The position numbers were made by a program, and so were the translations under genes. The notes below the pieces were generated by a model. The model had not been told where the DNA came from, ran no database searches, and was given only the letters and a program-made list of their open reading frames with translations. Source: a virus. Taken from it: a stretch of 21,880 nt of DNA. Location: IMG/VR virus record IMGVR_UViG_3300023184_000574, positions 1 through 21,880 of that record; one strand, written 5' to 3'. The first letter of the stretch is position 1; every line of letters starts with the position of its first letter. Positions 15,675 through 21,099 of the stretch are shown piece by piece.

Positions 15675-16119
15675 CTTCATTCAAGACCGCGCCGACAAGA
15701 AGCATGAGCTGGCGCTGGCCGCCATGCAAACCGAGCGTGAATTGACGCTAAAGAAAGCTGGCCTGGAAGCGCAAGAGCGCATTGAGCACATCCAGACTGA
15801 GCAAATTCAGATCAACGCCGAGGTCACCAACAACCAGACGGCCATGCAAGAGCGCCAGGCGCTTTATGCGCATGATGTAGCCTTGGGCCAAGGGGCCAGC
15901 ACCTGGGTGATTAACATGCGCGCTGCGACCCGCTCAGTGATCACCTACGGCATGTTCGTAATGTTCATGTTTGTCGAGGTGTTTGGCTTTTATTACGCCT
16001 GGCACACAGACGTGGCGTTTACGGTAGCGCTTGACCAATTGTGGGACGATGAAACCCAGATCATCTGGTCTTGCATCGTTAGCTTTTGGTTCGGTGGCCA
16101 AGCATTCAAGTCGAAATGA
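15613..16119 (+). CDS. Holin of the 3TM (GTA-release) type
   Basis: A 168-residue protein. A hydrophobic N-terminus (LTLFSSLISFLMGGLPKILDFIQDRADKKHELALAAMQTERELTL) runs into a charged coiled coil. Two C-terminal membrane segments follow ('SVITYGMFVMFMFVEVFGFYYAWH' and 'IIWSCIVSFWFGGQAF'). This matches the holin family named for gene transfer agent release (3TM_holin). It would open the inner membrane to let the lysozyme out. The ATG at 15613 is chosen over an in-frame TTG at 15595 because GAGGA at 15599-15603 gives a 9-base spacing. The stop overlaps the lysozyme start (ATGA), the usual holin-endolysin coupling. Confidence 0.8.
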   Translation: MLTLFSSLISFLMGGLPKILDFIQDRADKKHELALAAMQTERELTLKKAGLEAQERIEHIQTEQIQINAEVTNNQTAMQERQALYAHDVALGQGASTWVINMRAATRSVITYGMFVMFMFVEVFGFYYAWHTDVAFTVALDQLWDDETQIIWSCIVSFWFGGQAFKSK

Positions 16120-16595
16120 ACGCCAGCGCTGATGCGATCAAGATGATCCAGCACCATGAGGGCATCAGGTACAAGGCGTATCGGTGCCCGGCAAAACTTT
16201 GGACAGTAGGAATCGGACATGTACTTTACCCAGATCAAGCAAAGCTACCAATCGATCAAAGAGATGCTTACCCGCTTCGCCCAGAAGACAATCGCACGTT
16301 TTCAAAAGACGAAGTAGATGGAATTCTCAGAAGCGATCTCCAGCGCTTTGAGCGCGGTGTGGAGCAACTCATTCCCATCAAACTTACCCAAGGCCAATTC
16401 GATGCTTGCGTCAGCTTTGCTTTCAATGTTGGTCTGGGAACGCTACAGCGCAGCACCTTCCGTCAAAAGGTTCTTCGCGGGGAAAAAGACGCGGCCGTAG
16501 CGTCGTTGTTGCAGTACTGCAAAGCCGGCGGCAAGGTGCTCAAAGGGCTTGAGAACCGCCGCAAAGACGAGGCCGCATTATTCCTCCATCCATAG
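16116..16595 (+). CDS. Endolysin, GH24 lysozyme
   Basis: A 159-residue muramidase that cleaves the glycan strand of peptidoglycan. The GH24 catalytic triad pattern E-x8-(D/C)-x5-T is readable as E15, C24 and T30 in 'HHEGIRYKAYRCPAKLWTVGIGHV', with Cys in the second place, as in some phage lysozymes. 'LTQGQFDACVSFAFNVGLGTLQRSTF' and 'GLENRRKDEAALF' are the conserved later motifs. There is no N-terminal signal or SAR anchor, so export through the holin is expected. The ATG at 16116 overlaps the holin stop (ATGA) and is preferred to an earlier in-frame TTG (16086) inside the holin gene. The last 18 bases overlap, tail to tail, the end of a minus-strand membrane peptide gene. Confidence 0.92.
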   Translation: MNASADAIKMIQHHEGIRYKAYRCPAKLWTVGIGHVLYPDQAKLPIDQRDAYPLRPEDNRTFSKDEVDGILRSDLQRFERGVEQLIPIKLTQGQFDACVSFAFNVGLGTLQRSTFRQKVLRGEKDAAVASLLQYCKAGGKVLKGLENRRKDEAALFLHP

Positions 16596-16673
16596 CAATA
16601 TCTGAACAAATAGCCAACCAACTACAATTGAAATAGCAGCGCCCAGGCACAAAATTAAAAACAATCCGATCAC
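16578..16673 (-). CDS. 31-residue single-span membrane peptide
   Basis: A short frame starting with GTG at 16673 and ending TAA at 16578-16580. It encodes (M)IGLFLILCLGAAISIVVGW followed by LFVQILLWMEE, a near-continuous membrane helix with a charged end. The GTG overlaps the stop of the upstream gene (GTGA), following the rule seen throughout this minus-strand operon. Codons are sensible and no stop interrupts. A role in lysis control or membrane modification is possible but unsupported. It is the last gene of the operon and converges on the lysozyme gene, overlapping it by 18 bases. The ribosome site is weak (GGGG upstream). Confidence 0.65.
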   Translation of the reverse strand: MIGLFLILCLGAAISIVVGWLFVQILLWMEE

Positions 16674-16822
16674 ATCACACCCCGCATCTCCCAGCCTGCC
16701 AAAAAGTAGTTCCAACGCCCTTGCATAGCGGGGTTGGTGTACTTGTCGCCGGTCATGGCCAAGTCAGCCTCGGTGTAACCCTTTGATGACATCAGGGCGT
16801 GAAATACTTTACGTGCTTTCAT
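16670..16822 (-). CDS. Small phage protein, unknown (50 residues)
   Basis: A 50-residue protein, MKARKVFHALMSSKGYTEAD... ending 'GRWNYFLAGWEMRGVM'. I recognise the '(Y)..paMq.rWnyF..GWemR.' ending as common in small phage proteins of unknown function. The ATG at 16822 is chosen because GGAG lies at 16830-16833 with a 7-base spacing. A longer version from ATG 16864 would add a Lys-rich piece that is simply the upstream gene read in another frame. It overlaps the upstream gene by 14 bases and the downstream membrane peptide at GTGA. Confidence 0.75.
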   Translation of the reverse strand: MKARKVFHALMSSKGYTEADLAMTGDKYTNPAMQGRWNYFLAGWEMRGVM

Positions 16823-16967
16823 TTTTCTTCTCCAGTTCTTTCCATGCTTCTTCTTCGGCGTCATCGATTTGTTTCTTGCGCCAGCCAGAGCGCTTCTGGC
16901 ACTCTTGCTTGCAGTCGTGCAGGCAAAGCTGCGCGTGCGGGTAGGTGCAGTCCTGTGGGTCTTTCAT
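16809..16967 (-). CDS. Cysteine-rich small protein (52 residues)
   Basis: A 52-residue protein with four Cys and two His in its first half (C7, H11, C15, H17, C19, C23 in 'CTYPHAQLCLHDCKQEC') and a charged helix in the second half ('IDDAEEEAWKELEKKN'). The spacing could bind a metal ion or form disulfides. No named family is recognised. The start overlaps the upstream stop (ATGA), and the end overlaps the next gene by 14 bases. It is below the usual length cut-off and easily missed. Confidence 0.7.
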   Translation of the reverse strand: MKDPQDCTYPHAQLCLHDCKQECQKRSGWRKKQIDDAEEEAWKELEKKNEST

Positions 16968-17113
16968 TTAATCAGCTCCCGGTATGCGTTGATCGCGGTT
17001 TTTAAATCGTTTTGCAACTGCTGGATGCGCTCGTCTTGCTCTTGCATCTTGGCGTAGGCTTCCGCAGCAAATTTGGCCAAGTTCTCTTGGCTCCATGTGT
17101 CAAACGCTGGCAT
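16964..17113 (-). CDS. Small coiled-coil protein (49 residues)
   Basis: A 49-residue protein, MPAFDTWSQENLAKFAAEAY then AKMQEQDERIQQLQNDLKTA and INAYRELIK. Most of it is one amphipathic helix with heptad spacing, so it is probably an oligomer. 'W..e.LakFA.eay.kl' openings are frequent in small phage early proteins of unknown role. GAAGGA at 17122-17127 precedes the ATG with 8-base spacing. The start overlaps the end of the upstream gene by 14 bases, and the stop overlaps the next ATG. Confidence 0.75.
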   Translation of the reverse strand: MPAFDTWSQENLAKFAAEAYAKMQEQDERIQQLQNDLKTAINAYRELIK

Positions 17114-17258
17114 TGCGTTGTTCCTTCAAACTTTTGGAAAGCTGCTGGCGCAGCCACACAATGCCGCCCAAGCGCTTCCACTCGGCGTAATGCGCCGGGA
17201 TCAACCGGGCGCTGACTGTGATGGCCACAAACGTCATCTCTGATTTTGGTCTGGGCAT
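17100..17258 (-). CDS. Small MPRPKSE-type phage protein (52 residues)
   Basis: A 52-residue basic protein: MPRPKSEMTFVAITVSARL, then 'HYAEWKRLGGIVWLRQQLSKSLKEQR'. The strand-then-helices pattern, with 'RPKSE' at the start and 'EW.RLGG..WLR..L' later, is one I recognise from many phages and resembles a ribbon-helix-helix DNA-binding plan. Regulation of DNA or transcription is therefore possible but unproven. GAGG sits just upstream of the ATG within the end of the preceding gene. It lies 3 bases downstream of that gene. Confidence 0.75.
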   Translation of the reverse strand: MPRPKSEMTFVAITVSARLIPAHYAEWKRLGGIVWLRQQLSKSLKEQRNASV

Positions 17259-17261
17259 GGC

Positions 17262-17456
17262 TTACCTCACCCGCCGCAAGGGCTCAATCACCTTCTCAGG
17301 TGGGGGCGGGGGCAACCCCGCGCTGGGTGCAGTCCAGCCCTGCTTGCGCCAGGTTGCTTGCACGTCTGAGCCTCGGCTGGGTTTGAATTTAGCGTTTGTC
17401 ACTAAAAGACTTGGCATCACAATTTTGGTGCCTGGGGGTGGTGTCCAATGGTTCAT
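17262..17456 (-). CDS. Small phage protein, unknown (64 residues)
   Basis: A 64-residue protein: MNHWTPPPGTKIVMPSLLVTNAKF, then 'SDVQATWRKQGWTAPS' and a proline run. The 'DVQaTWRK.GWtpPS' phrase recurs in small phage proteins of unknown function. The first ATG is preferred over an internal one at residue 14 because AGGAGG lies 10 bases upstream. The start overlaps the previous stop (ATGA). No membrane or signal segment is present. Confidence 0.75.
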   Translation of the reverse strand: MNHWTPPPGTKIVMPSLLVTNAKFKPSRGSDVQATWRKQGWTAPSAGLPPPPPEKVIEPLRRVR

Positions 17457-17644
17457 GGTCGTCTTGCCTCCTGTAGGATTTCAATCCGCTCGCGGGATGC
17501 CCGCAAGGCCGTGTAGCGCTGGTGCAGTCGCTCCAGCACAGACACTCTTTTTGCTGACTCACGTTCATGGGTCAGCATCTCCAGAACCTTGGCCTCATTC
17601 AAGGTCTTGAGTTCAGCGTTTAGTTTTCGCCAAGTGATGTCCAA
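17453..17644 (-). CDS. Small helical phage protein with TTG start (63 residues)
   Basis: A 63-residue, charged, all-helical protein: (M)DITWRKLNAELKTLNEAKVL, then 'MLTHERESAKRVSVLERLHQRYTALRASRERIEIL'. The pattern 'W..L..eL..L.E..vl.ml..Er...kR...lerlHqRy..LR..RERieil' is familiar from phage early genes, with no known role. The start is TTG, supported by GGAG with 7-base spacing. It overlaps the upstream gene by 32 bases and the downstream start at ATGA. Confidence 0.75.
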   Translation of the reverse strand: MDITWRKLNAELKTLNEAKVLEMLTHERESAKRVSVLERLHQRYTALRASRERIEILQEARRP

Positions 17645-17780
17645 TTTTTGTCTCCAGTTTAGCTATCAAGTCAATCGTGTGCTGTAACGTCCGCGCGGCA
17701 GCGTTGGCGTCTTTGCGGTGAATTTTCAGTATGGATCGCGCCGCTTTAAGTTGCGCTTTCCACAGGTCTAGTCTGGTCAT
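17613..17780 (-). CDS. Small basic helical protein (55 residues)
   Basis: A 55-residue basic protein, MTRLDLWKAQLKAARSILKI then helices ending 'IGHHLAKTKR'. The ATG at 17780 is chosen over a much longer in-frame extension to 17930 because AAGGAG precedes it at an 8-base spacing and the upstream stop overlaps it (ATGA). The extension is the upstream gene in another frame. Function unknown. It could bind nucleic acid by charge, but no motif supports this. Confidence 0.7.
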   Translation of the reverse strand: MTRLDLWKAQLKAARSILKIHRKDANAAARTLQHTIDLIAKLETKIGHHLAKTKR

Positions 17781-18040
17781 AAAAAATACTCCTTGTCTAA
17801 CATTCGGTCTAGTCTGCTTTTTCTTTTCTGAAACGCCGCCGCCCAAATGATGTGTTCTGCGTTGTTGCGCGCTTGATCCAACCATGAAGGGCCATCCCAA
17901 AGCAATCCTTCTTTTGGCGTCTCGCGCCATACCGCTTCGCGGTTTCTGTATGACTCAGCGGCCTCGCGGGCATCCGCTTCTATGGCCCGCACCCGCGTTT
18001 CGCCAATCAACGCTTTGCATGATTCCAAATCAAAATTCAT
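17777..18040 (-). CDS. Unknown phage protein (87 residues)
   Basis: An 87-residue helical protein, MNFDLESCKALIGETRVRAI..., 'SYRNREAVWRETPKEGLLWDGPSWLDQARNNAEHIIWAAAFQKRKSRL'. I do not recognise a family. It has no membrane segment. Both ends overlap neighbours as ATGA, so it is clearly part of the operon. The upstream AAAGGG serves as a weak ribosome site. Confidence 0.7.
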   Translation of the reverse strand: MNFDLESCKALIGETRVRAIEADAREAAESYRNREAVWRETPKEGLLWDGPSWLDQARNNAEHIIWAAAFQKRKSRLDRMLDKEYFL

Positions 18041-18396
18041 TTCAACCCTTTGACGTACGGAAAAAATGCTTGAGTAACCACAATTTTTTCCAACTTGCTT
18101 TGGTTGTGCAGTTTTTGCAACCGCGTTTGTAGAAATTCAGCTTTGCAAAAGTCGCCGCTAATAATGCCTTCGACCCACATAGACACTGAAAGATCAACGC
18201 ACCACTTGCCATACGCAAATCCATTTCGGCTCTTGTCTACGCGGCCTTCGCCCCGAGACTCCCAGTCAAACAGATCGCGCAACGCTTTCTCACTAAAGTC
18301 TAGCCCGCTGACGTTTTGGCTTCGGGCAACGCGCCGGTAATGCGCGGCTCTGAGAGCGTATTTTTTTGAGATGCCGTTTAGTTTAAATAGCTTCAT
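18037..18396 (-). CDS. Unknown phage protein directly after the helicase (119 residues)
   Basis: A 119-residue basic protein: 'KYALRAAHYRRVARSQNVSGLDFSEKALRDLFDWESRGEGRVDKS', then 'NGFAYGKWCVDLSVSMWVEGIISGDFCKAEFLQTRLQKLHNQSKLEKIVV'. I do not recognise a named family. The first third is Lys/Arg-rich and helical. The ATGA overlap with the helicase stop and with the next gene places it firmly in the operon. A helper role for the helicase is conceivable from position only. Confidence 0.7.
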   Translation of the reverse strand: MKLFKLNGISKKYALRAAHYRRVARSQNVSGLDFSEKALRDLFDWESRGEGRVDKSRNGFAYGKWCVDLSVSMWVEGIISGDFCKAEFLQTRLQKLHNQSKLEKIVVTQAFFPYVKGLK

Positions 18397-19730
18397 TTCA
18401 ATTCTTCCATTGCAATATCCGACACCGCCCGCTTGTCATGTAAGGCGGCAAAAATTTTCTCATCCACAGTTTTGTTGGTCAGCATCACGTAGCACCACAC
18501 AGCGTGTGTTTGGCCTGAGCGGTGCAAACGACCAATGGTCTGTTCGTACAACTCCAGACTCCACGGCAGGGACAGAAACACCATGTGACACCCACCGTGC
18601 TGAAGGTTGAGCCCGTGGCCGGCTGACTTTGGATGGACGGCCAGTAGCCTGACTTGTCCAGCATTCCATCGCTCAATGGCTCGGTCGTCGTCAAGAGTTG
18701 TGGGGTTGAACCGGCGCTTGAGCTCGGCGAGCTCTTCCTGGTACTGGTAAACAATAATGGTATTTGCGTGCTGGTTTTCATCAAGCAACTCCTCCAAGCG
18801 ATCAAATTTGTGCGGGCTAAACCACACCGGCGTCTGTGTGACAATGAACTTGCCGGGTGTTTCGGAGGCTTCCTTGCGTGTGTCGTACACGAACCCGCTG
18901 GCCATTTGTTGCAGCTTGCTGGTCACCACGCCCGCATTTATCGCAGTGACGTCCAGCGCTTGAAAGTCCTTCTTCATCTTTTCGTAGGGCTTGCGGTCGC
19001 TCAAGTCGCAACGCACCTCGACGACGTGCAGCGGGGGCAGCTTGTCTTTGTATTCGCCTGGCTCCAACACAAACGTCGCCGGCTTGATCTTGTCCATGAC
19101 CTTGGCCAGCGAGCCAACCCGTGGCGCCCACTCGCCAAACTCCTTGTTGATCAGCACAAAATACTGTTGCATGAACGCGCCCTTGGCGCGGCCCAGCAAC
19201 GTCTGGTCAACGATCTTGCACTGGCCGAAAACGTCCTCCAGGCCGTTGCTGGTGAACGAACCGGTCAGGCCCCAGCGAATGGGCACGTCTTTAATGATTT
19301 TGTCAAACGCTTTAAAGCGTGCGCCTGATGGGTTCTTAAGTTTGGTGAGCTCGTCAAACACCAGCCCGTCTACAGGCAAGCCATCGCCAGTAACGTCGCA
19401 CAGCCCGGCCAACCATTGCAAGTTGTCGTAGTTGATGACGATTACGTTGGCGTCGCTGCTGAACACATCGTTGCGCTGCTTAGGCGTGCCCACCGCTATG
19501 GCCAGCTTTAAGTGTTTGCTCCACTTGGCGGCTTCGATGGGCCACACGTCGGTACAGACGCGCTTGGGTGCCACAACCAACCAACGCTTGACGTGGCCGT
19601 CTTTGATCATGGCGTCCATGGCGGTCAGCGTGATGGCCGTCTTGCCAGCACCCACTGGCGCCAGCACCATGGCGCGGTCGTGTTCAAACAAAAAGTCAGC
19701 GGCCTGCTCTTGGTAGGGACGCAGTTTCAT
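18393..19730 (-). CDS. SNF2-family helicase/translocase
   Basis: A 445-residue superfamily 2 ATPase of the phage SNF2 type. Motifs in order: LRPYQ (residues 3-7); Walker A APVGAGKT (24-31); motif II FDELTKLKN (125-133), with DELT in place of DEAH as is usual in this phage group; motif III LTGS (155-158); motif IV TIIVYQ (324-329); motif V SAGHGLNLQ (369-377); motif VI QTIGRLHRSGQ (398-408), the arginine-finger motif of Snf2 proteins. It should use ATP to move along or remodel duplex DNA. Phage SNF2 genes commonly neighbour a VRR-NUC gene, as here, and belong to replication or recombination modules. GAGG precedes the ATG, which overlaps the upstream stop (ATGA). Length is typical for phage versions. 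Confidence 0.93.
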   Translation of the reverse strand: MKLRPYQEQAADFLFEHDRAMVLAPVGAGKTAITLTAMDAMIKDGHVKRWLVVAPKRVCTDVWPIEAAKWSKHLKLAIAVGTPKQRNDVFSSDANVIVINYDNLQWLAGLCDVTGDGLPVDGLVFDELTKLKNPSGARFKAFDKIIKDVPIRWGLTGSFTSNGLEDVFGQCKIVDQTLLGRAKGAFMQQYFVLINKEFGEWAPRVGSLAKVMDKIKPATFVLEPGEYKDKLPPLHVVEVRCDLSDRKPYEKMKKDFQALDVTAINAGVVTSKLQQMASGFVYDTRKEASETPGKFIVTQTPVWFSPHKFDRLEELLDENQHANTIIVYQYQEELAELKRRFNPTTLDDDRAIERWNAGQVRLLAVHPKSAGHGLNLQHGGCHMVFLSLPWSLELYEQTIGRLHRSGQTHAVWCYVMLTNKTVDEKIFAALHDKRAVSDIAMEELK

Positions 19731-20176
19731 TTTTCTTCCTCGTATGGCAAAACATAAATCATTTCGCCCTTAAAAAGAACCCTCTCAGCCGGCACAAACC
19801 TACCTGTGTTGTAGACATGCTCTTTGTAGATCCAAGACAGTGTTTTTGCAAAAAAAAGGGGGTTTCGCCAAGCTCCTGGTTTTGTCTCAATGTCGTAATT
19901 AGGCAAAGCGTAGCCGGCGTCAAAAATATCTTGCACACGGTCAAACTTTTTCATTTTTTCTTTTGCGATAAGTTTTCTTAATTCAATTACTTCGTCCCAT
20001 ACTTTGTTTTTTGCAATGTCGTATGCAAGCAATTTTGCGTGCGCATCATGATAAGCGGCGGGGTTTTCTTTAAACGTAGCAAATGTGTCATCCCATGCGC
20101 GAAAAACCTTTGGCCTGCCAGCGACAATTTCTTTAAGCTGTGTTTCGGCTTTGTCAAGTTGTTCTTGTAGCGTCAT
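19727..20176 (-). CDS. Unknown phage protein (149 residues)
   Basis: A 149-residue protein. A charged coiled-coil N-terminus ('MTLQEQLDKAETQLKEI', ... 'KVWDEVIELRKLIAKEKMKKFDRVQDIF') is followed by a mixed region 'ALPNYDIETKPGAWRNPLFFAKTLSWIYKEHVYNTGRFVPAERVL'. No family is recognised. It is more AT-rich than the helicase gene beside it. Start and stop overlap both neighbours as ATGA. It lies between an unknown gene and the helicase, so a role in replication is possible only by position. Confidence 0.7.
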   Translation of the reverse strand: MTLQEQLDKAETQLKEIVAGRPKVFRAWDDTFATFKENPAAYHDAHAKLLAYDIAKNKVWDEVIELRKLIAKEKMKKFDRVQDIFDAGYALPNYDIETKPGAWRNPLFFAKTLSWIYKEHVYNTGRFVPAERVLFKGEMIYVLPYEEEK

Positions 20177-20499
20177 TTTTTAAATCCAAAAAAAGTATCC
20201 AAGTGAATTACGCCGTCGCACCACCACAGGAAATGCTCCAGCCAATACGCGGCAGCGTCGTCGCCGGCAACTAAGGCGCGGTCGCAGTAGTCATTGATCT
20301 TTGTTGCAGCCGTGTGCAAATGGCACAAAGCGGCAACGTAATCTTTATCTTCAAGTGCTCCTTCGTGGGCCAATCGGTAATTTGACTGAGATGCCGCAAG
20401 CGTGTGTTTGTCAAACGATGGCCTCCACGCTATGTGTTGGCCCATCGACGTACATCGTTTGAGACATCGCCGAATTGGTTCAAAATTTCGCCCATCCAT
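20173..20499 (-). CDS. Unknown helical phage protein after the nuclease (108 residues)
   Basis: A 108-residue protein, MDGRNFEPIRRCLKRCTSMG... with a helical C-terminus 'DKDYVAALCHLHTAATKINDYCDRALVAGDDAAAYWLEHFLWWCDGVIHLDTFFG'. The His/Asp-rich helices are suggestive of a metal-binding bundle, but I cannot name a family. The ATG at 20499 is chosen because GGAG lies 7 bases upstream. A longer frame to 20529 has no ribosome site and lies inside the nuclease gene. It overlaps the nuclease gene by 20 bases and the next gene at ATGA. Confidence 0.7.
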   Translation of the reverse strand: MDGRNFEPIRRCLKRCTSMGQHIAWRPSFDKHTLAASQSNYRLAHEGALEDKDYVAALCHLHTAATKINDYCDRALVAGDDAAAYWLEHFLWWCDGVIHLDTFFGFKK

Positions 20500-20749
20500 C
20501 AATTTGCTCCTTAGTCCACAAACACGCATAGCGCTGGTTCAGCAACGCCATGTCCGACATAAACATCTTCTGCAAAGGCGACAACCTGCCGCCCTTGGTC
20601 TTCAACTCCACAAACCATGTGCTGCCATCAGGCAGGCAGGCGATCCTGTCAGCCACACCTTTGCGCCCAGGCGAGGTGAACTTCCACGTCTTGCCGCCCA
20701 TGCGTTCCACAGTCCAGACGAAGTATTTTTCGATTTCTTTTTCAAGCAT
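20480..20749 (-). CDS. VRR-NUC domain nuclease
   Basis: An 89-residue stand-alone VRR-NUC nuclease of the PD-(D/E)XK superfamily. Readable active-site parts are 'GRKGVADRI' with D34, 'FVELKTKGG' with E48 and K50, and 'LSPLQ' with Q60, all in canonical order. Full length is typical of the phage stand-alone form, which is thought to cut branched or structured DNA during replication or recombination. It is the first gene of the long minus-strand operon that also encodes the SNF2 helicase, a familiar phage pairing. No Shine-Dalgarno is present. The ATG lies about 8 bases below a predicted extended -10 box, so the mRNA may be leaderless. Confidence 0.92.
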   Translation of the reverse strand: MLEKEIEKYFVWTVERMGGKTWKFTSPGRKGVADRIACLPDGSTWFVELKTKGGRLSPLQKMFMSDMALLNQRYACLWTKEQIDGWAKF

Positions 20750-20756
20750 GTCAAAA

Positions 20757-20789
20757 AGTTTAGCACACTTTTATTTTTTGTGCTACAGT
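20757..20789. promoter_or_regulatory. Face-to-face divergent promoters built on an inverted repeat
   Basis: The 68-base gap between the divergent operons holds a perfect 7-bp inverted repeat, TAGCACA (20761-20767) and TGTGCTA (20779-20785), with an 11-base AT-rich spacer. Each arm forms most of an extended -10 box facing outward: TGTGCTACAGT on plus (20779-20789, hexamer TACAGT) and TGTGCTAAACT on minus (20767-20757, hexamer TAAACT). At 17-base spacing the -35 position of each promoter falls on the other's arm (TAGCAC, a poor -35). Expected starts are near 20796 (plus) and 20750 (minus). It may also serve as an operator for a dimeric regulator. Confidence 0.6.
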
Positions 20790-20817
20790 CAAGGCTCATT
20801 AACTAAAGGAGATTTAA

Positions 20818-21099
20818 TTGAAGATCAAAACCACAATCCACATTCACTATTGCAAATACGCATGGGAAGACAGAGGCGAATACGAAGCCTATAGCTGCAA
20901 ACTGGAAGATACCGACGCGCGCTTCTACATTGGCGAGCAAAAAATTGTGCTTGAAGTGCCAGATGACTTTGACCCACGCGCCCGGCAGATCGCCGCTTTG
21001 GAGGCCGAAAAGAAACGGGTTATGGCCAGCTACCAAAAGAGGGTCACCGAAATCAACGACCGCATCAGCAAACTGCAAGCACTGGAGTACACAGCATGA
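20818..21099 (+). CDS. Conserved phage early protein with coiled-coil tail, TTG start
   Basis: A 93-residue protein: 'KIKTTIHIHYCKYAWEDRGEYEAYSCKL' (beta strands), 'DARFYIGEQKIVLEVPDDFDPRARQIAALEAEKKRVMASYQKRVTEINDRISKLQALEYTA'. The 'VPDDFDPR..QIAALEa.k..v.a.yq.rvteI...IseLqaLE' end is familiar from early genes of many phages. Its role is unknown. The C-terminal half should form a coiled coil. The start is TTG at 20818 with a strong AAAGGAG at 20805-20811. It is the first gene of the rightward operon below the divergent promoter. The stop overlaps the next start (ATGA). Confidence 0.8.
   Translation: MKIKTTIHIHYCKYAWEDRGEYEAYSCKLEDTDARFYIGEQKIVLEVPDDFDPRARQIAALEAEKKRVMASYQKRVTEINDRISKLQALEYTA

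Noticed and set aside
16670-16864. 64-codon version of the last-but-one minus-strand gene, starting at 16864
   Set aside because: The added Lys-rich segment is an out-of-frame reading of the Cys-rich gene; 16822 has GGAG at proper spacing.
17613-17930. 105-codon version of the small basic protein, starting at 17930
   Set aside because: The extra 50 residues are the upstream gene in another frame. The ATG at 17780 has a good ribosome site and an ATGA overlap.
18654-19328. 224-codon open frame on the plus strand opposite the SNF2 helicase
   Set aside because: The helicase motifs on the minus strand are unambiguous and complete. The plus frame shows no motif and no operon partner.
20761-20785. 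Inverted repeat as an intrinsic terminator
   Set aside because: The 7-bp arms are separated by 11 bases and not followed by a T-run on either strand, and the site lies between divergent gene starts, not ends.
20550-20894. 114-codon plus-strand frame crossing the divergent promoter gap
   Set aside because: It overlaps the VRR-NUC gene antisense and the promoter region, and it lacks a ribosome site or recognisable content.
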